Positions 1-7,103 of a stretch of DNA of 34,155 bases are shown here, piece by piece. The stretch is from positions 1 to 34,155 of the forward strand of contig CASGEP010000018.1 of assembly GCA_949300515.1 (NCBI GenBank), written 5' to 3'. A program made the translations under genes and the position numbers. Within the stretch, counting starts at the first letter, position 1; every line of letters starts with the position of its first letter. Origin of the DNA: an uncultured bacterium (GTDB lineage Bacteria; Cyanobacteriota; Vampirovibrionia; Gastranaerophilales; Gastranaerophilaceae). The notes under the pieces are model-generated. The model did no database searches. It was not told the DNA's origin and was given only the letters and a program-made list of their open reading frames with translations.

Positions 1-567
1 AAGTGCTATATCAAGGTTTTTAAAGGAAACGTATGGCGAAATTAAAACCATTTTTTTAGGTTTCTGCCTCATAATAGACGCCGCAAGAACGGCGGAATTT
101 GCACCTAAATCGGCACCCACGATATAAACTTCATTGGCGTCAATATTGGGATAATTTTTCTTTATATATTCAATTGAGCCTGCCACATCGATAGGGTACT
201 TTGCCCAGTCCTCTTTTGTAAAATTCATTCTGGACTTAAATCTGAAATTTTTGGTATAAACGCTTTTACCGTGACCTCTCAGGTCAAGGGCAAGAACGTT
301 GTAGTTTTTAACCCTCAAAGACTCGGGCAGAGTACCCCAGTCGGAAGCGCGCGCGCCAAAAGAGTGCAAGAGCACGACAAGAGGGCGGGGCGGTTTTTTT
401 TGCGGGGCAAAATACAAATCTCCGCTTAATAAAAACCCGTCTTTTGTTTCAATTTCAACTTTAGTGCGGATTTTAGGCTTTTTAACTTTCTTCTTTTGCG
501 CAGCGTCCGCGCTCAAGAGAGTAAAACCAAAAATCATTATTAAAATCAAAGAAATAAATTTTTTCAT
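1..567 (-). CDS. Secreted alpha/beta-hydrolase, 3' part cut off by the window edge
   Basis: An open frame of 189 codons runs from ATG at 567 off the left edge. Residues 1-22 form a signal peptide (MKK, a hydrophobic run, then SADAA). After a basic linker the alpha/beta-hydrolase fold begins: LLHSFGA (66-72) is the HG-type oxyanion-hole region and LDLRGHGKS (94-102) is the conserved strand-4 loop. The nucleophile elbow, normally GxSxG, reads G-A-D-L-G-A (151-156), so Asp153 stands where Ser is expected, as in dehalogenase/epoxide-hydrolase-type enzymes or a non-catalytic member. The acid and His of the triad lie outside the window. Substrate unknown. It is transcribed away from the candidate RNA at 645-743. 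Fold assignment is fairly sure; specific function is not. Confidence 0.75.
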   Translation of the reverse strand, partial: MKKFISLILIMIFGFTLLSADAAQKKKVKKPKIRTKVEIETKDGFLLSGDLYFAPQKKPPRPLVVLLHSFGARASDWGTLPESLRVKNYNVLALDLRGHGKSVYTKNFRFKSRMNFTKEDWAKYPIDVAGSIEYIKKNYPNIDANEVYIVGADLGANSAVLAASIMRQKPKKMVLISPYVSFKNLDIAL

Positions 568-608
568 ATCATTATTTTAGCAAAATGCGCATAAATATTG
601 AACTTTTT

Positions 609-638
609 TTGAAATTTAGTACGAATGGATGATATGAC
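609..638 (+). promoter_or_regulatory. Sigma70-type promoter for the candidate small RNA
   Basis: TTGAAA at 609-614 and TATGAC at 633-638 are separated by 18 bases, predicting a start near 645. The -10 box is imperfect (4/6). It lies 90-140 bases upstream of a hairpin plus T-run, with no good coding frame in between. Confidence 0.4.
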
Positions 639-644
639 TAAAGA

Positions 645-743
645 TTTAAAAATCCGCGCCGTAAAGAAAAGCATAAGGACGAAAGTCCTACTCAAAACCT
701 CCTCCCCAAGTCTAGTAGCCGCCTTTTAGGACGGCTTTTTTTT
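645..743 (+). ncRNA. Candidate small RNA with an exposed CCUCC-rich linker between two hairpins
   Basis: Between divergent genes lies a compact transcript-like unit. A hairpin with a GAAA tetraloop (AGGAC 676-680 with GTCCT 685-689) is followed by an unpaired pyrimidine linker containing CCTCCTCCCC (698-707), then a terminator hairpin with a run of eight T. The linker is complementary to Shine-Dalgarno sequences. This layout (hairpin, single-stranded anti-SD segment, terminator) resembles the cyanobacterial Yfr1 type of regulatory RNA, although the Yfr1 consensus itself is not present. A role in blocking ribosome binding on target mRNAs is inference. A 35-codon frame overlaps (625-729) but has no ribosome binding site and starts before the predicted transcription start. 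Confidence 0.45.
717..743 (+). terminator. Rho-independent terminator
   Basis: AGCCG (717-721) pairs with CGGCT (732-736), extended past one mismatch, with a TTTA loop and eight T at 736-743. Confidence 0.65.
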
Positions 744-800
744 GCCGTATAACTTCTTTAATTCTTACAAATATAAAAATATGCAATATTTCAAAAAACC

Positions 801-829
801 TTGTTATATTTTACAAAGTTATATATACT
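801..829 (+). promoter_or_regulatory. Promoter placing transcription start at the ATG of the next gene
   Basis: TTGTTA (801-806) and TATACT (824-829) with a 17-base spacer. The following ATG at 836 is only seven bases after the -10 box, so the predicted transcript would begin at or beside the start codon. No Shine-Dalgarno sequence is visible. Confidence 0.55.
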
Positions 830-835
830 ATTTGT

Positions 836-1186
836 ATGAAAATGCATGATTACATATCATTAAATCTTTTTTCCATATCAAGCTACATAGCATTAGCCCT
901 GCTGCTCAAGGCAGGGATTGCATCTAAAAATATTCCTGATATACAGCCCGTGCAATACGTAATGCAATCTCTGGCAGATATTGTTTTTATGCCGTTTTTA
1001 ATCGCTGCCGCAGTATTTCTTTTATTTTTTGTTATTGAATTTTTTATAAGGAAAAAACTTAAAACAGAGTTTTTTGATATAAATATTGAAAATAAGACGC
1101 TCAGGGTAATACATGTTGCTTTATTCTACATCGGTGCAATAATTCTGCCGCTGTCGTTTGTTTTGGGCGCGCTTTTTTATAATTAA
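836..1186 (+). CDS. Small hypothetical membrane protein with three predicted helices
   Basis: 116 residues, family not recognised. Hydrophobic segments sit at about residues 10-27, 49-70 and 91-114, the second followed by a positively charged stretch (RKKLK). Residues 70-90 are a short polar loop. The last segment (FYIGAIILP) resembles the last hydrophobic segment of the neighbouring membrane protein at 1358 (LYFGAVILL), so the two may be paralogues; this is a weak visual similarity. No Shine-Dalgarno is visible and the promoter at 801-829 suggests a leaderless mRNA. A convergent terminator hairpin follows directly. Predicted to sit in the inner membrane; no function can be assigned. Confidence 0.6.
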   Translation: MKMHDYISLNLFSISSYIALALLLKAGIASKNIPDIQPVQYVMQSLADIVFMPFLIAAAVFLLFFVIEFFIRKKLKTEFFDINIENKTLRVIHVALFYIGAIILPLSFVLGALFYN

Positions 1187-1190
1187 AATA

Positions 1191-1219
1191 AAAAAGCCCC
1201 GCAAAACAGGGCTTTTTTT
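1191..1219. terminator. Bidirectional terminator between convergent small genes
   Basis: AAAAAGCCC (1191-1199) pairs with GGGCTTTTT (209-217 of this kilobase, i.e. 1209-1217) around a nine-base loop. A-run and T-run flank it, so it can serve the membrane-protein gene on the plus strand and the mini-gene on the minus strand. Confidence 0.7.
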
Positions 1220-1223
1220 GATG

Positions 1224-1322
1224 TTACCTTCTTCTGTAGTATCCGCTTGCTTTTTCGTTGTTTTGTGCGCCGTTACATAACTCAACTGCTTCTTTGTAAC
1301 TGATTTTTGTTGTTGTTTTCAT
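1224..1322 (-). CDS. Predicted 32-residue basic peptide gene
   Basis: A short frame begins with ATG at 1322 and ends with TAA at 1224-1226. It is preceded by a good Shine-Dalgarno (AAGGA, eight bases upstream) and followed five bases later by a terminator hairpin. The peptide starts MKTTTKISYKEAVEL and ends GYYRRR. It is polar, with no membrane segment or signal peptide, and has one Cys. The combination of ribosome site, ATG start and terminator is what argues for a real gene. Family and function are unknown. The name is left blank and confidence is limited by the short length. Confidence 0.5.
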   Translation of the reverse strand: MKTTTKISYKEAVELCNGAQNNEKASGYYRRR

Positions 1323-1357
1323 TTACTTTTTCCTTTCTGTTTGTTAGTATCTGTACT

Positions 1358-1789
1358 ATGATGAAAAATAGATTGTTGAGGGTATATTTGGGGCTGCAGT
1401 ATATTTCATGTGTACTGTGGGTTTGCACAATACCGCTGTTTTATTGGGGCTTTTTTATGCTGATGGCATTCGGGGGAGGCTGGGTATATACATTTTTTGA
1501 ATACGTAATATTTGCTTTCTGTGTAATTACCATTCCCGCGCTTCTTCTCGCGGTTCCTACCATTGCCTTTTTTAAATCAATCAAAGTAACAAAAAGACTT
1601 GTCAGCGGAGAAAAACTAAACTTCAAAGACAAGGTTTTGTTGTTTCCATGGGCTTTTGCGGTTTTGTATTTCGGCGCGGTTATTTTATTGTGGCGAAGCT
1701 CAAGAGCCTCGTCAATGCTTGCCACGCCAAAAACGTCAATTCCGCAGGCAAGAAGTGTCGGCGCACACATAACGGAGCCGTGTCCGTAA
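1358..1789 (+). pseudogene. Membrane protein whose 3' end runs into antisense alr sequence
   Basis: The frame most likely starts at ATG 1358 (MMKNRLLRVYL) and encodes hydrophobic segments at about residues 8-45 and 50-75, a basic linker (KSIKVTKRLV), and a final hydrophobic segment ending FGAVILLW near 1690. From about 1690 to the stop at 1789 the frame simply translates the antisense of alanine racemase (WRSSRASSMLATPKT...), which is not natural protein sequence. The native C terminus therefore appears to be missing. Family not recognised. A similar small membrane protein lies just upstream. See the junction finding at 1672-1692. Confidence 0.5.
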
Positions 1790-1950
1790 GCATCCGCTTT
1801 GATTACCGCGAGCAATTTTGTGCACGGGTTATTTTTGTCGCCAAAAATTGCTTTTTTAATCTGCAAAATGTTGTGCTCTAAATGTCCTAAATTTACCTCG
1901 ACCCACGCGTCGCGGTGTTTGTTTACAAAACTTCCTCTAAAATTTTGCAT
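1441..1950 (-). pseudogene. alr: Alanine racemase, N-terminal fragment only
   Basis: Alanine racemase makes D-alanine for peptidoglycan, using PLP. Residues 1-92 match its N terminus: WVEVNLGHLEHN (17-28), then LLAVIKADAYGHG (46-58) carrying the PLP-binding lysine, then the strand VFGVASIDEALELR (74-87). A full enzyme has about 360-390 residues. After roughly residue 92 (HNKITAP) the frame encodes unrelated sequence that is antisense to the membrane protein at 1358, and stops at 1441. The PLP barrel is thus cut off and the C-terminal domain with the catalytic Tyr is absent. The start overlaps the folD stop by 14 bases, suggesting translational coupling. As drawn it cannot be active. A second copy elsewhere, or an assembly join here, is likely. 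Confidence 0.75.
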
Positions 1951-2782
1951 TGTTTAAACTAAGCTCCAGCGTATTTTCCATAAGCATCGCAATTGTCATG
2001 GGTCCTATCCCCCCGGGGACAGGCGTTATAAGGGAAGCTATTTGCGAAACTTCTTCAAAGTTAACATCTCCCTTGATTTTCCCGTTTTCGTCTCGCACAA
2101 TGCCCACATCTACAACTATTGCGCCGTTTTTTACAAAGTCTTTCCCGATTAAACCCCCGACACCCGCGGCGCTGATTAAAATATCGGCAGACGAAGCTAT
2201 TTGAGACAAATTGCGGGTTTTTGAATGAGCTACCGTAACGGTTGCATTTTCATTCAAAAGCATTTGCGCAAGCGGCTTGCCGACCATATTTGAACGCCCT
2301 ATTACAACAGCGTTTTTACCTTCAAACTCAACGTTATATTTCTTTAAAAGTTTTATAATGCCCTTTGGGGTGCAGGAAATTGCATAAGGATTTGAATTTG
2401 TCATAAGTCTGCCGCAGTTAATCGGATGAAAACCGTCAACATCTTTTCTCGGGTCAATAAGTTCTATAAAGTCCTGCGGCACAAGGTGTTTAGGCAGGGG
2501 AAGCTGCAGCAAAACCGCATCTGTATCTTCATCGAGATTTAAGTTTAAAATTAAATCCTTAAGTTCGTTTGCGCTTGTGTTTTCTTTCATTTTAAAAGTT
2601 TTTGAAATGAAACCCAGCTCTTTTGCCGTTTTTTCTTTGTTCCTTACATAAATTTGCGATGCGGGGTTATCCCCCACAAGAATGACCGCAAGAGAGGGCT
2701 TTTTTTGCAGTTTTTCAACTTTCAGTTTAATTTGTGCAAGGATTTCTTTTGAATATGCGCTGCCATCCATTATTTGAGCCAT
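1937..2782 (-). CDS. folD: Bifunctional methylene-THF dehydrogenase / methenyl-THF cyclohydrolase
   Basis: FolD interconverts 5,10-methylene-, methenyl- and 10-formyl-tetrahydrofolate in the cytosol. The 281-residue length is typical. Visible motifs: VGDNPASQIYVRNKEK (substrate site, with Tyr and the catalytic Lys), QLPLPKHL, DVDGFHPINCGRL, TPKGII, the dinucleotide-binding VIGRSNMVGKPLA, and the C-terminal PVPGGIGPMTIAML. The ATG at 2782 is chosen over the upstream frame extension because GGGAGGTG lies six bases before it and because the preceding gene stops at 2784. Third gene of the operon metE-like, cooC-like, folD, alr'. Its position with a methionine-synthase-like gene suggests a one-carbon unit. 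Confidence 0.95.
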   Translation of the reverse strand: MAQIMDGSAYSKEILAQIKLKVEKLQKKPSLAVILVGDNPASQIYVRNKEKTAKELGFISKTFKMKENTSANELKDLILNLNLDEDTDAVLLQLPLPKHLVPQDFIELIDPRKDVDGFHPINCGRLMTNSNPYAISCTPKGIIKLLKKYNVEFEGKNAVVIGRSNMVGKPLAQMLLNENATVTVAHSKTRNLSQIASSADILISAAGVGGLIGKDFVKNGAIVVDVGIVRDENGKIKGDVNFEEVSQIASLITPVPGGIGPMTIAMLMENTLELSLNNAKF

Positions 2783-2783
2783 T

Positions 2784-3527
2784 TTAAACACCTCCCGAAA
2801 CATCCTGAGGGAGATTGAGGCGCGGATAAAAATCTTTTATCATTTCTTTTACTTTTTCATATTCCGCTTCTTCGCCCAAATCTTCGACTATACCTAGCAA
2901 ATTCAAGTTATTTACGTTAATTTCTTCTACAAATTTATTCAAAGTGTCTTTTTTTGCTTTGTTTAAAATTATGCCAAATTGCCCGTCGGCGGCGTATTTT
3001 TTTGAAAACTCATATATTTCGCCTGCAAGATGGATTGATTTTTGGTTTGGATTGGCAGTGATAATTGAGGTGTCAATCGGGTAATCTACAAGCAAATTAA
3101 GGTATTTTAAATCAAATTCAGTATCAAAAATCACAAAATCGTACCTGTCGATAAGTTTTACAAGGGCATCGTTCATTTGTTTAGTAATGGGGCAGCGGCA
3201 GTCTTTTGATGCCACAAACCAGGAAACTATTATGTCCGTGTTTTCTTCCACTTCCTCTAAAATATCCTCAAGCGCCCACTCTATGTACTCTTGCTTTGTC
3301 ATGCCCTTTGGAATGCCGGTTTTGTACTCATGTTTGCCCGAGCGTATGCCGTATATTGTATTTCTTGACTTTAGACCGAAACTTCCCGCAAGTTCACAGG
3401 TTAAATCATTATCCACAAGCAAAATGGATGCATCGGGAAAATATTCGCGGATTAAGAGCGCAAAAGCACGTGTAAGAGTTGTTTTTCCGCTTCCGCCCTT
3501 GCCGAGCAATGCCAGTGTATGTGTCAT
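2784..3527 (-). CDS. CooC/MinD-type nucleotide-dependent maturation ATPase
   Basis: 247 residues. The P-loop GKGGSGKTT (9-17) is the deviant Walker A of the SIMIBI (MinD/CooC/NifH) class, with the signature Lys10. FVIFDTEFDL is the Walker B/switch strand. A Cys-x-Cys pair (C110, C112 in SKDCRCPI) matches the metal-binding CxC used at the dimer interface of CooC, the nickel-inserting ATPase of CO dehydrogenase. No CO dehydrogenase gene is in the window. The start is ATG at 3527, which overlaps the upstream stop as ATGA, and the stop is one base before the folD start codon. Its partner may be the MetE/UROD-like protein, for instance as a cofactor-loading or reactivating ATPase; that link is inferred from context only. 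Confidence 0.75.
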   Translation of the reverse strand: MTHTLALLGKGGSGKTTLTRAFALLIREYFPDASILLVDNDLTCELAGSFGLKSRNTIYGIRSGKHEYKTGIPKGMTKQEYIEWALEDILEEVEENTDIIVSWFVASKDCRCPITKQMNDALVKLIDRYDFVIFDTEFDLKYLNLLVDYPIDTSIITANPNQKSIHLAGEIYEFSKKYAADGQFGIILNKAKKDTLNKFVEEINVNNLNLLGIVEDLGEEAEYEKVKEMIKDFYPRLNLPQDVSGGV

Positions 3528-4621
3528 AAAAGCGCACCACACCTTTCTTTTAGCCTGTGTGAAAGCTCTTTTGCAAGCATAAGCGCTTTGAGTGCGCCGT
3601 CATCGTCAAGTGAACCGCAGCCGCAGGAAGGAGTAATAAAAGACTGTTTTAAAAGCAAATTTTCATCAATTCCTTTTGCACTAAAACATTTCAGAGAATT
3701 GTCGAATTTTTCCTCAAGAGTGTTGATATCAAGGGCCTTCAGCTCGTCTTTATCCAGTGTCGGAACAATGCCGAAGGCGAAAAATCCGCCGTTTTGAAGG
3801 AATTTTTGCGCATGAGAGGCAAAATTTGCCACACTTTGAGAAAACGAATAAGCATCAAAGTTAACGATATCCGCACCGCAGGAGAGCGCAATTTCCCAGT
3901 CTGTCTTGCCGCAGCAGTGCACACCGCACAGCGCGTTAAATTTTTTTATGTCGTCTGCCACGGTTTTCAGCATTTCAATGACATCCGAACTTTCGACGGA
4001 CAGAAACGCGCAGGAGCCTACCTGTGAAATTGAAGGCTCGTCCATAAAAATTATTGCTTTTGCCTTAGGCGCGGCTTTTTTAAACTCTTTTATCTGCCAT
4101 AGTGCTTTAAGCGAGAGCGTTTTAGTGCATACATCTTTTAAAACGTCATTGTAGTAGGCGCATTTGCCTTCATTGTCCGTAATTGAAGTGGAAAAGGTGA
4201 AAGGACCGGTGATTGAACCTTTTACAAAATCGGGATTGTGATTTTTAAGTTCTTTTAAAAAAGGCTCAAGGGAGTTTGAATTTGGCGGTAAAATAGCATA
4301 TTTATCGAGAATTTCCCCGCAGCCGGATAAATCATCCGCGCCTGTTACACTTTCGTAATCAAAAAATAATTCTTCAAGGGATGTAAAAAACTTCTCGCTT
4401 TCGGGGTTTAAAAAGTATTTATCTCCCTCAAAAGTAAGCCCGGGCAGATTTTGACTGTATTGAAACACCATATCTTCCTCGCGTGCAAAGTGCGGCAGCT
4501 GGGGCCAGAAAGGAATACTTTTAAACTCTTTAAAAATAAAGTCCAGTGCTTGTTTTGGCGCATTTTCGCCCTTAAAGGGCAAAGAACCTATTCCGGTGTA
4601 ATTTAAAGTTAACTCGCTCAT
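3524..4621 (-). CDS. MetE/UROD-superfamily methyltransferase, core-MetE-like
   Basis: A single TIM-barrel protein of 365 residues. It starts with the MetE-like GIGSLP motif (about 11-16). SITGPFTFS (about 136-144) and DEPSI resemble the C-terminal half of cobalamin-independent methionine synthase. Candidate zinc ligands are His235 and Cys237 or Cys236 in HCCGK, and Cys333 or Cys335 in TPSCGCG, the positions that bind zinc and homocysteine thiol in MetE. The N-terminal folate-binding half of MetE is absent, as in the core-MetE proteins proposed as folate-independent methionine synthases that take methyl from a corrinoid protein, and in methylcobamide:CoM methyltransferases. First gene of a four-gene operon with a CooC-like ATPase and folD. 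The exact methyl donor cannot be read from sequence. Confidence 0.75.
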   Translation of the reverse strand: MSELTLNYTGIGSLPFKGENAPKQALDFIFKEFKSIPFWPQLPHFAREEDMVFQYSQNLPGLTFEGDKYFLNPESEKFFTSLEELFFDYESVTGADDLSGCGEILDKYAILPPNSNSLEPFLKELKNHNPDFVKGSITGPFTFSTSITDNEGKCAYYNDVLKDVCTKTLSLKALWQIKEFKKAAPKAKAIIFMDEPSISQVGSCAFLSVESSDVIEMLKTVADDIKKFNALCGVHCCGKTDWEIALSCGADIVNFDAYSFSQSVANFASHAQKFLQNGGFFAFGIVPTLDKDELKALDINTLEEKFDNSLKCFSAKGIDENLLLKQSFITPSCGCGSLDDDGALKALMLAKELSHRLKERCGALL

Positions 4622-4675
4622 AGATTTATTTTATTATAAAATTAAAAAGAAGTAAAATACAAAAAAGGGGTCAAA

Positions 4676-5698
4676 ATGGCGCAAAAAAAGGAATATAAAA
4701 ACATTTTGCTTTTAAACTGGGGCGGCATAGGGGATGAAATACTTTTTATGCCCGTGATTAAAAGCCTTAAGGAAGAATTTAAAAATTGCAAAATCACTCT
4801 TGCCCTTGAGCCCAGAAGTTCAGCCATAGTACAGCTTTGCCCCGATATAGACGACCTTATTAAAGCGGACATAAAAGCTTCGGGCATAAAAAAATATATT
4901 AACATTTTAAAATTTTTATCCTGCGTTCGGGGCAAAAAATTTGACCTTGCAATCTCAAGCGGAAAATCGCCCCTTGTGGCTGTTTTGCTGTTTTTAACGG
5001 GAATAAAAGAGCGTATCGGGTTTAAGTCAAAAACTTCTTTTCTTCTAACAAAATCAACTAAGCTAAACGAAAACCAATACGCCTCAAATATGTACCATGA
5101 CCTTGTTTCGCCGATTTGTAATGCGGATTGTCATCTTCCCGAGATTGCGGCGGATGAAAATTATACTTTAGCGCAAAACCTTACGGCGGGCGAGTTTATA
5201 GCAATTCATCCCGGAGTGAGCAAAATGAGTATAAAGAAAAATATACTAAAATGCCCGAATTTAACCTTCTGGAAAAATTTAATTGCGGCTTTACTTGAAA
5301 AAGGCGAAAAAGTGGCGCTTTTTGGCACCCGTGATGACGAGGAGCTGATTTCTAAAATTGTTGAGGATGAAAAAATTTCATCGAATAAAAATTTTGTAAA
5401 CTATTTTAACAAAACAAAAAACCTGCTTGAAATGGCAAATATTTTTAAAAAAGCAAAATGCGTTATCTGCGTGGATTCGGCGCCAATGCACGTTGCCGTG
5501 GGTGTAAATGCCAGAACTCTTGCTATTTTTGGTCCGACAAACGAGAAAAAACTTTTGCCGCAGAGTGAAAAATTTTGCGTAATAAAAAATAACATTCCAT
5601 GTCGCCCGTGTCTGTGGCATAAAAGGGCGCAAAACTGCGAGGATAGCGGCTGTTTAAACATTGATTATAAAGAAATAATAAGTAAAATTCAGCCTTGA
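4676..5698 (+). CDS. GT9 heptosyltransferase-like glycosyltransferase
   Basis: 340 residues, full length for ADP-heptose:LPS heptosyltransferases. The N terminus has ILLLNWGGIGDEILFMPVI (about 10-28), the acceptor-domain motif of GT9. The second domain has FIAIHPGVS (about 175-183), LFGTRDDEE, and the nucleotide-sugar site CVDSAPMHVAVGV (about 265-277) followed by LAIFGPT. The Cys-rich tail (CRPCLWHKR...CEDSGCL) is a common GT9 ending. AAGGGG lies seven bases upstream of the ATG. It is divergent from the metE-like operon, with only 54 bases between them. Probably adds a heptose or related sugar to the LPS core at the inner face of the cytoplasmic membrane; donor and acceptor cannot be told from sequence. 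Confidence 0.88.
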   Translation: MAQKKEYKNILLLNWGGIGDEILFMPVIKSLKEEFKNCKITLALEPRSSAIVQLCPDIDDLIKADIKASGIKKYINILKFLSCVRGKKFDLAISSGKSPLVAVLLFLTGIKERIGFKSKTSFLLTKSTKLNENQYASNMYHDLVSPICNADCHLPEIAADENYTLAQNLTAGEFIAIHPGVSKMSIKKNILKCPNLTFWKNLIAALLEKGEKVALFGTRDDEELISKIVEDEKISSNKNFVNYFNKTKNLLEMANIFKKAKCVICVDSAPMHVAVGVNARTLAIFGPTNEKKLLPQSEKFCVIKNNIPCRPCLWHKRAQNCEDSGCLNIDYKEIISKIQP

Positions 5699-5699
5699 T

Positions 5700-5728
5700 T
5701 TGATTTTAAACTGCCGTTAGTGTAGAAT
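5700..5728 (+). promoter_or_regulatory. Promoter of the SLH-domain gene
   Basis: TTGATT (5700-5705) and TAGAAT (5723-5728) with a 17-base spacer, start predicted near 5735. GAGG lies seven bases before the ATG at 5761. Confidence 0.5.
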
Positions 5729-5760
5729 TTTCTTAGGTTTTGAGTTAAATGAGGCTAAGT

Positions 5761-7053
5761 ATGAAAAAAATATTTTGTTTACTGGTTTTGGGGCTGTTGG
5801 TATTTGGTTTTAACCCCGCGCGCGCCCTTGAGGTTACTGACGTACAAAACGACCACTGGGCGGCTTCGCAAATTGCAAATGCCCTAAATAAAGGATACAT
5901 GGGCTTTTACAGCGGTTACAGCTTTGCTCCCGACTCTACAATTTTAAGAAGCGAATTTGTCCACTCTCTGCTGAAAGTTATGAGAAGTGAGGACATAATG
6001 ACAGACGGGACAACAAAATTTAAAGATGTAGACTCCTCTACCCAATATGACCAGAGCATTTTAACATCAGAACAGTTAAGGCTTATCTTCGGCTACCCCG
6101 ATTACACTTTTAAACCGGAACAGCCGATTTTGCGCTCTGAAGCAAACGCCGTTATTGCAAACGTTACAAAAGGTTTCTACGGCGATATCAACGTTTTAAA
6201 CGGTTTTGCCGATGCCGATCAAATACCTAACTGGGCAAAATATTCTTATATTAAAAACGTTGTAAACAATCTTTATGTAAATTATCCCGACCCTTCATAC
6301 TTCAGACCGAATGACTACTTAACGCGTGCAGAGGCTGCAGTATTGTTTCAACAGGTGGAAAAACAAATAAACCTTGTTGAGGACAGATACAGAAAAACGG
6401 AAGAAAAAATGAAAACCGAATTTCTGGGTACAAACACGCTGAAACTTGTTGAAGGCGCTCCAAGAAGCACGGTTGGTATTTATAACACAAAAATCGTAAT
6501 TGAAGCAGGAAATGTTATTTTAGCAAAACCGGCTCAAAAAATTGACAGTAAACAGCTTGAAATAGGCGACCAGCTTGTATTTGTAGCACCTACGGATGTC
6601 TACACACAAGAGGGTACTTTCCTGTATCCCGCAGGCACACAGTTTGTGGCTGATGTACAAAAAATCAAACGTACACCTTTCAGATTGAAAAAACAAAAAA
6701 ATCTCATAGTTTTAAGAAAATACTATATCCCGAGCGGTGTAAGCCATGAAATGGGCGCTGTAGCATACACTACTGACAAAGGCAAAATTGTTACCACAAA
6801 AACGGTCGACAAAAAAAGCCCCGTAAAAGAAAACTACTTTGAAGATACAAAAACGGCAACAAAAGCCGACTTCAGGATTAAATATACGGATAAATTGTCA
6901 CCCGTTGTAAAATACGACCTTGAGGGCGATGAAATCTGCTACATACTTCTTACGGGCGATATGGTAATTCCGAATGAACACTACTGGCAGTTTGAAGTGG
7001 AAGATGAGTCAGACGAAGTTGACGATTCGGTAAATACACATATGGATATGTAA
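5761..7053 (+). CDS. SLH-domain envelope protein
   Basis: 430 residues from ATG 5761 (preferred over 5749 because GAGG sits just upstream and the signal peptide begins MKK). Residues 1-23 are a signal peptide ending ARA. Three SLH repeats follow at about 25-85, 85-150 and 150-205, recognisable by DHWAASQIANAL, by paired PDxTxxxF and LRSE or LTRAEAA elements, and by IPNWAKYSYIK. SLH domains bind pyruvylated or related cell-wall polymers, and in diderms tether outer-membrane proteins to peptidoglycan. A charged helix (VEDRYRKTEEKMK, about 205-222) leads to a beta-rich C-terminal domain of unknown type with no visible outer-membrane barrel pattern, and an acidic tail. It ends at a bidirectional terminator. 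The SLH assignment is firm; the function of the C-terminal half is not known. Confidence 0.88.
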   Translation: MKKIFCLLVLGLLVFGFNPARALEVTDVQNDHWAASQIANALNKGYMGFYSGYSFAPDSTILRSEFVHSLLKVMRSEDIMTDGTTKFKDVDSSTQYDQSILTSEQLRLIFGYPDYTFKPEQPILRSEANAVIANVTKGFYGDINVLNGFADADQIPNWAKYSYIKNVVNNLYVNYPDPSYFRPNDYLTRAEAAVLFQQVEKQINLVEDRYRKTEEKMKTEFLGTNTLKLVEGAPRSTVGIYNTKIVIEAGNVILAKPAQKIDSKQLEIGDQLVFVAPTDVYTQEGTFLYPAGTQFVADVQKIKRTPFRLKKQKNLIVLRKYYIPSGVSHEMGAVAYTTDKGKIVTTKTVDKKSPVKENYFEDTKTATKADFRIKYTDKLSPVVKYDLEGDEICYILLTGDMVIPNEHYWQFEVEDESDEVDDSVNTHMDM

Positions 7054-7070
7054 GTAAATAAAGCAAGAAT

Positions 7071-7103
7071 AAAAAACGGCGCCTAATCAAGCGCCGTTTT
7101 TTT
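7071..7103. terminator. Strong bidirectional terminator
   Basis: AAAAAACGGCGC (7071-7082) pairs perfectly with GCGCCGTTTTTT (7091-7102) around CTAATCAA. The loop contains the stop codon of the uracil-DNA glycosylase gene on the minus strand; the plus-strand user is the SLH gene. Confidence 0.88.

Noticed and set aside
625-729. 35-codon frame overlapping the candidate small RNA
   Set aside because: No ribosome binding site, starts upstream of the predicted transcription start, and ends inside the terminator stem.
3187-3582. Plus-strand frames of 89-131 codons opposite the CooC-like gene
   Set aside because: Antisense to a well-supported gene; Ser/Cys-rich composition typical of reverse translation, no ribosome site.
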